A stretch of DNA of 64,000 nt from Lapidilactobacillus bayanensis (GTDB lineage Bacteria > Bacillota > Bacilli > Lactobacillales > Lactobacillaceae): assembly GCF_003946695.1 (NCBI RefSeq), contig NZ_RHOX01000001.1:124001-188000 (forward strand), written 5' to 3'. Shown piece after piece: positions 63,917-64,000 of this stretch. The position numbers were made by a program, and so were the translations under genes. Numbering within the stretch: the stretch's first letter is position 1; each line of letters starts with the position of its first letter. The notes beneath the pieces were generated by a model, which made no database searches, had not been told where the DNA came from, and worked only from the letters and a program-made list of their open reading frames with translations.

Positions 63917-63946
63917 AAGAACGGAACAGTTTTTAAATCCGTTCTT
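63917..63946 (+). terminator. Hairpin before the last gene
   Basis: AAGAACGGA / TCCGTTCTT with a 12-nt loop, followed by GATT only. Weak terminator or leader hairpin. Confidence 0.45.
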
Positions 63947-63966
63947 GATTAAAAGGAGCGGGGAAG

Positions 63967-64000
63967 TTGGTAGATAAAGTTTATGCCGTCGTCGATTTGG
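63967..64000 (+). CDS. Start of a probable DinG-type exonuclease/helicase
   Basis: TTG 63967 after AAGGAG (8 nt) opens a frame reading VDKVYAVVDL to the window edge. This matches the N-terminal ExoI strand (VVDLETT) of DinG or DNA polymerase III epsilon-like proteins. Only eleven codons are visible. DinG is commonly found downstream of rexBA in lactobacilli. Confidence 0.55.
   Translation, partial: MVDKVYAVVDL

Overview
The window looks like chromosomal DNA of a lactic acid bacterium of the family Lactobacillaceae. The support is gene order and content: dgkA-cdd-era-recO-glyQS-dnaG-rpoD-trmK-nif3, a mevalonate operon (mvk-mvaD-mvaK2-fni), rexBA in place of recBCD, a C69 dipeptidase and a T-box leader. 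No tRNA, rRNA, CRISPR array, prophage or transposase gene was seen.

Layout. 1-14.8 kb is a housekeeping run (dgkA end, cdd, era, recO, T-box, glyQ, glyS, then dnaG and rpoD), interrupted at 7.8-10.9 kb by a leftward ABC importer of the TrpXYZ type with a long structured leader. 15.6-24.4 kb is one tight nine-gene run, trmK-nif3-pepT-aroE-aroF-aroB-aroC-aroA-aroK, making most of the shikimate pathway. 25-38.4 kb is a mixed region: C69 dipeptidase, tautomerase, aldo/keto reductase, HAD phosphatase, DUF59 protein, a threonine-synthase-like pseudoenzyme, two RNA or SAM methyltransferase-like proteins, and small membrane proteins and regulators. 39.1-41 kb is a MerR regulator with the zinc alcohol dehydrogenase it probably controls. 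41.3-48.5 kb holds a kinase-like protein, an ArsR-type regulator with an oxidoreductase, and an ABC-2 transporter next to a two-component system in which both genes are broken. 49-56.2 kb holds a GH1 6-phospho-beta-glucosidase, an unknown protein and the mevalonate operon. 56.4-63.8 kb is rexB-rexA, followed by the first codons of a probable dinG.

The most unusual feature is the intergenic DNA. It is filled by two families of highly structured, non-coding repeats. Element A is a hairpin of about 113 bp (six copies) whose stems keep pairing through compensatory base changes. Element B is about 500 bp (nine copies, roughly one per 7 kb). It has near-perfect terminal inverted repeats (CTAGAACTGTTATGTTG and its complement) and two inward-facing multi-hairpin halves. 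The hairpins differ in sequence between copies but stay self-complementary. Several B copies sit inside remnants of older B copies. Neither family has a conserved reading frame. One A and one B copy lie between the glycine T-box leader and glyQ.

Other points for a second look: a leader peptide with one Trp codon followed by alternative hairpins and a terminator ahead of trpXYZ; dnaG, which lacks a usable ATG/GTG/TTG and probably starts at ATC; a probably leaderless methyltransferase mRNA; paired 19-bp-spacer MerR promoters with 7-4-7 operators; and a two-component system inactivated by a TGG-to-TGA change and a 14-bp tandem duplication. All coordinates and motifs were read by eye. Family assignments are from memory of the families, not from searches.
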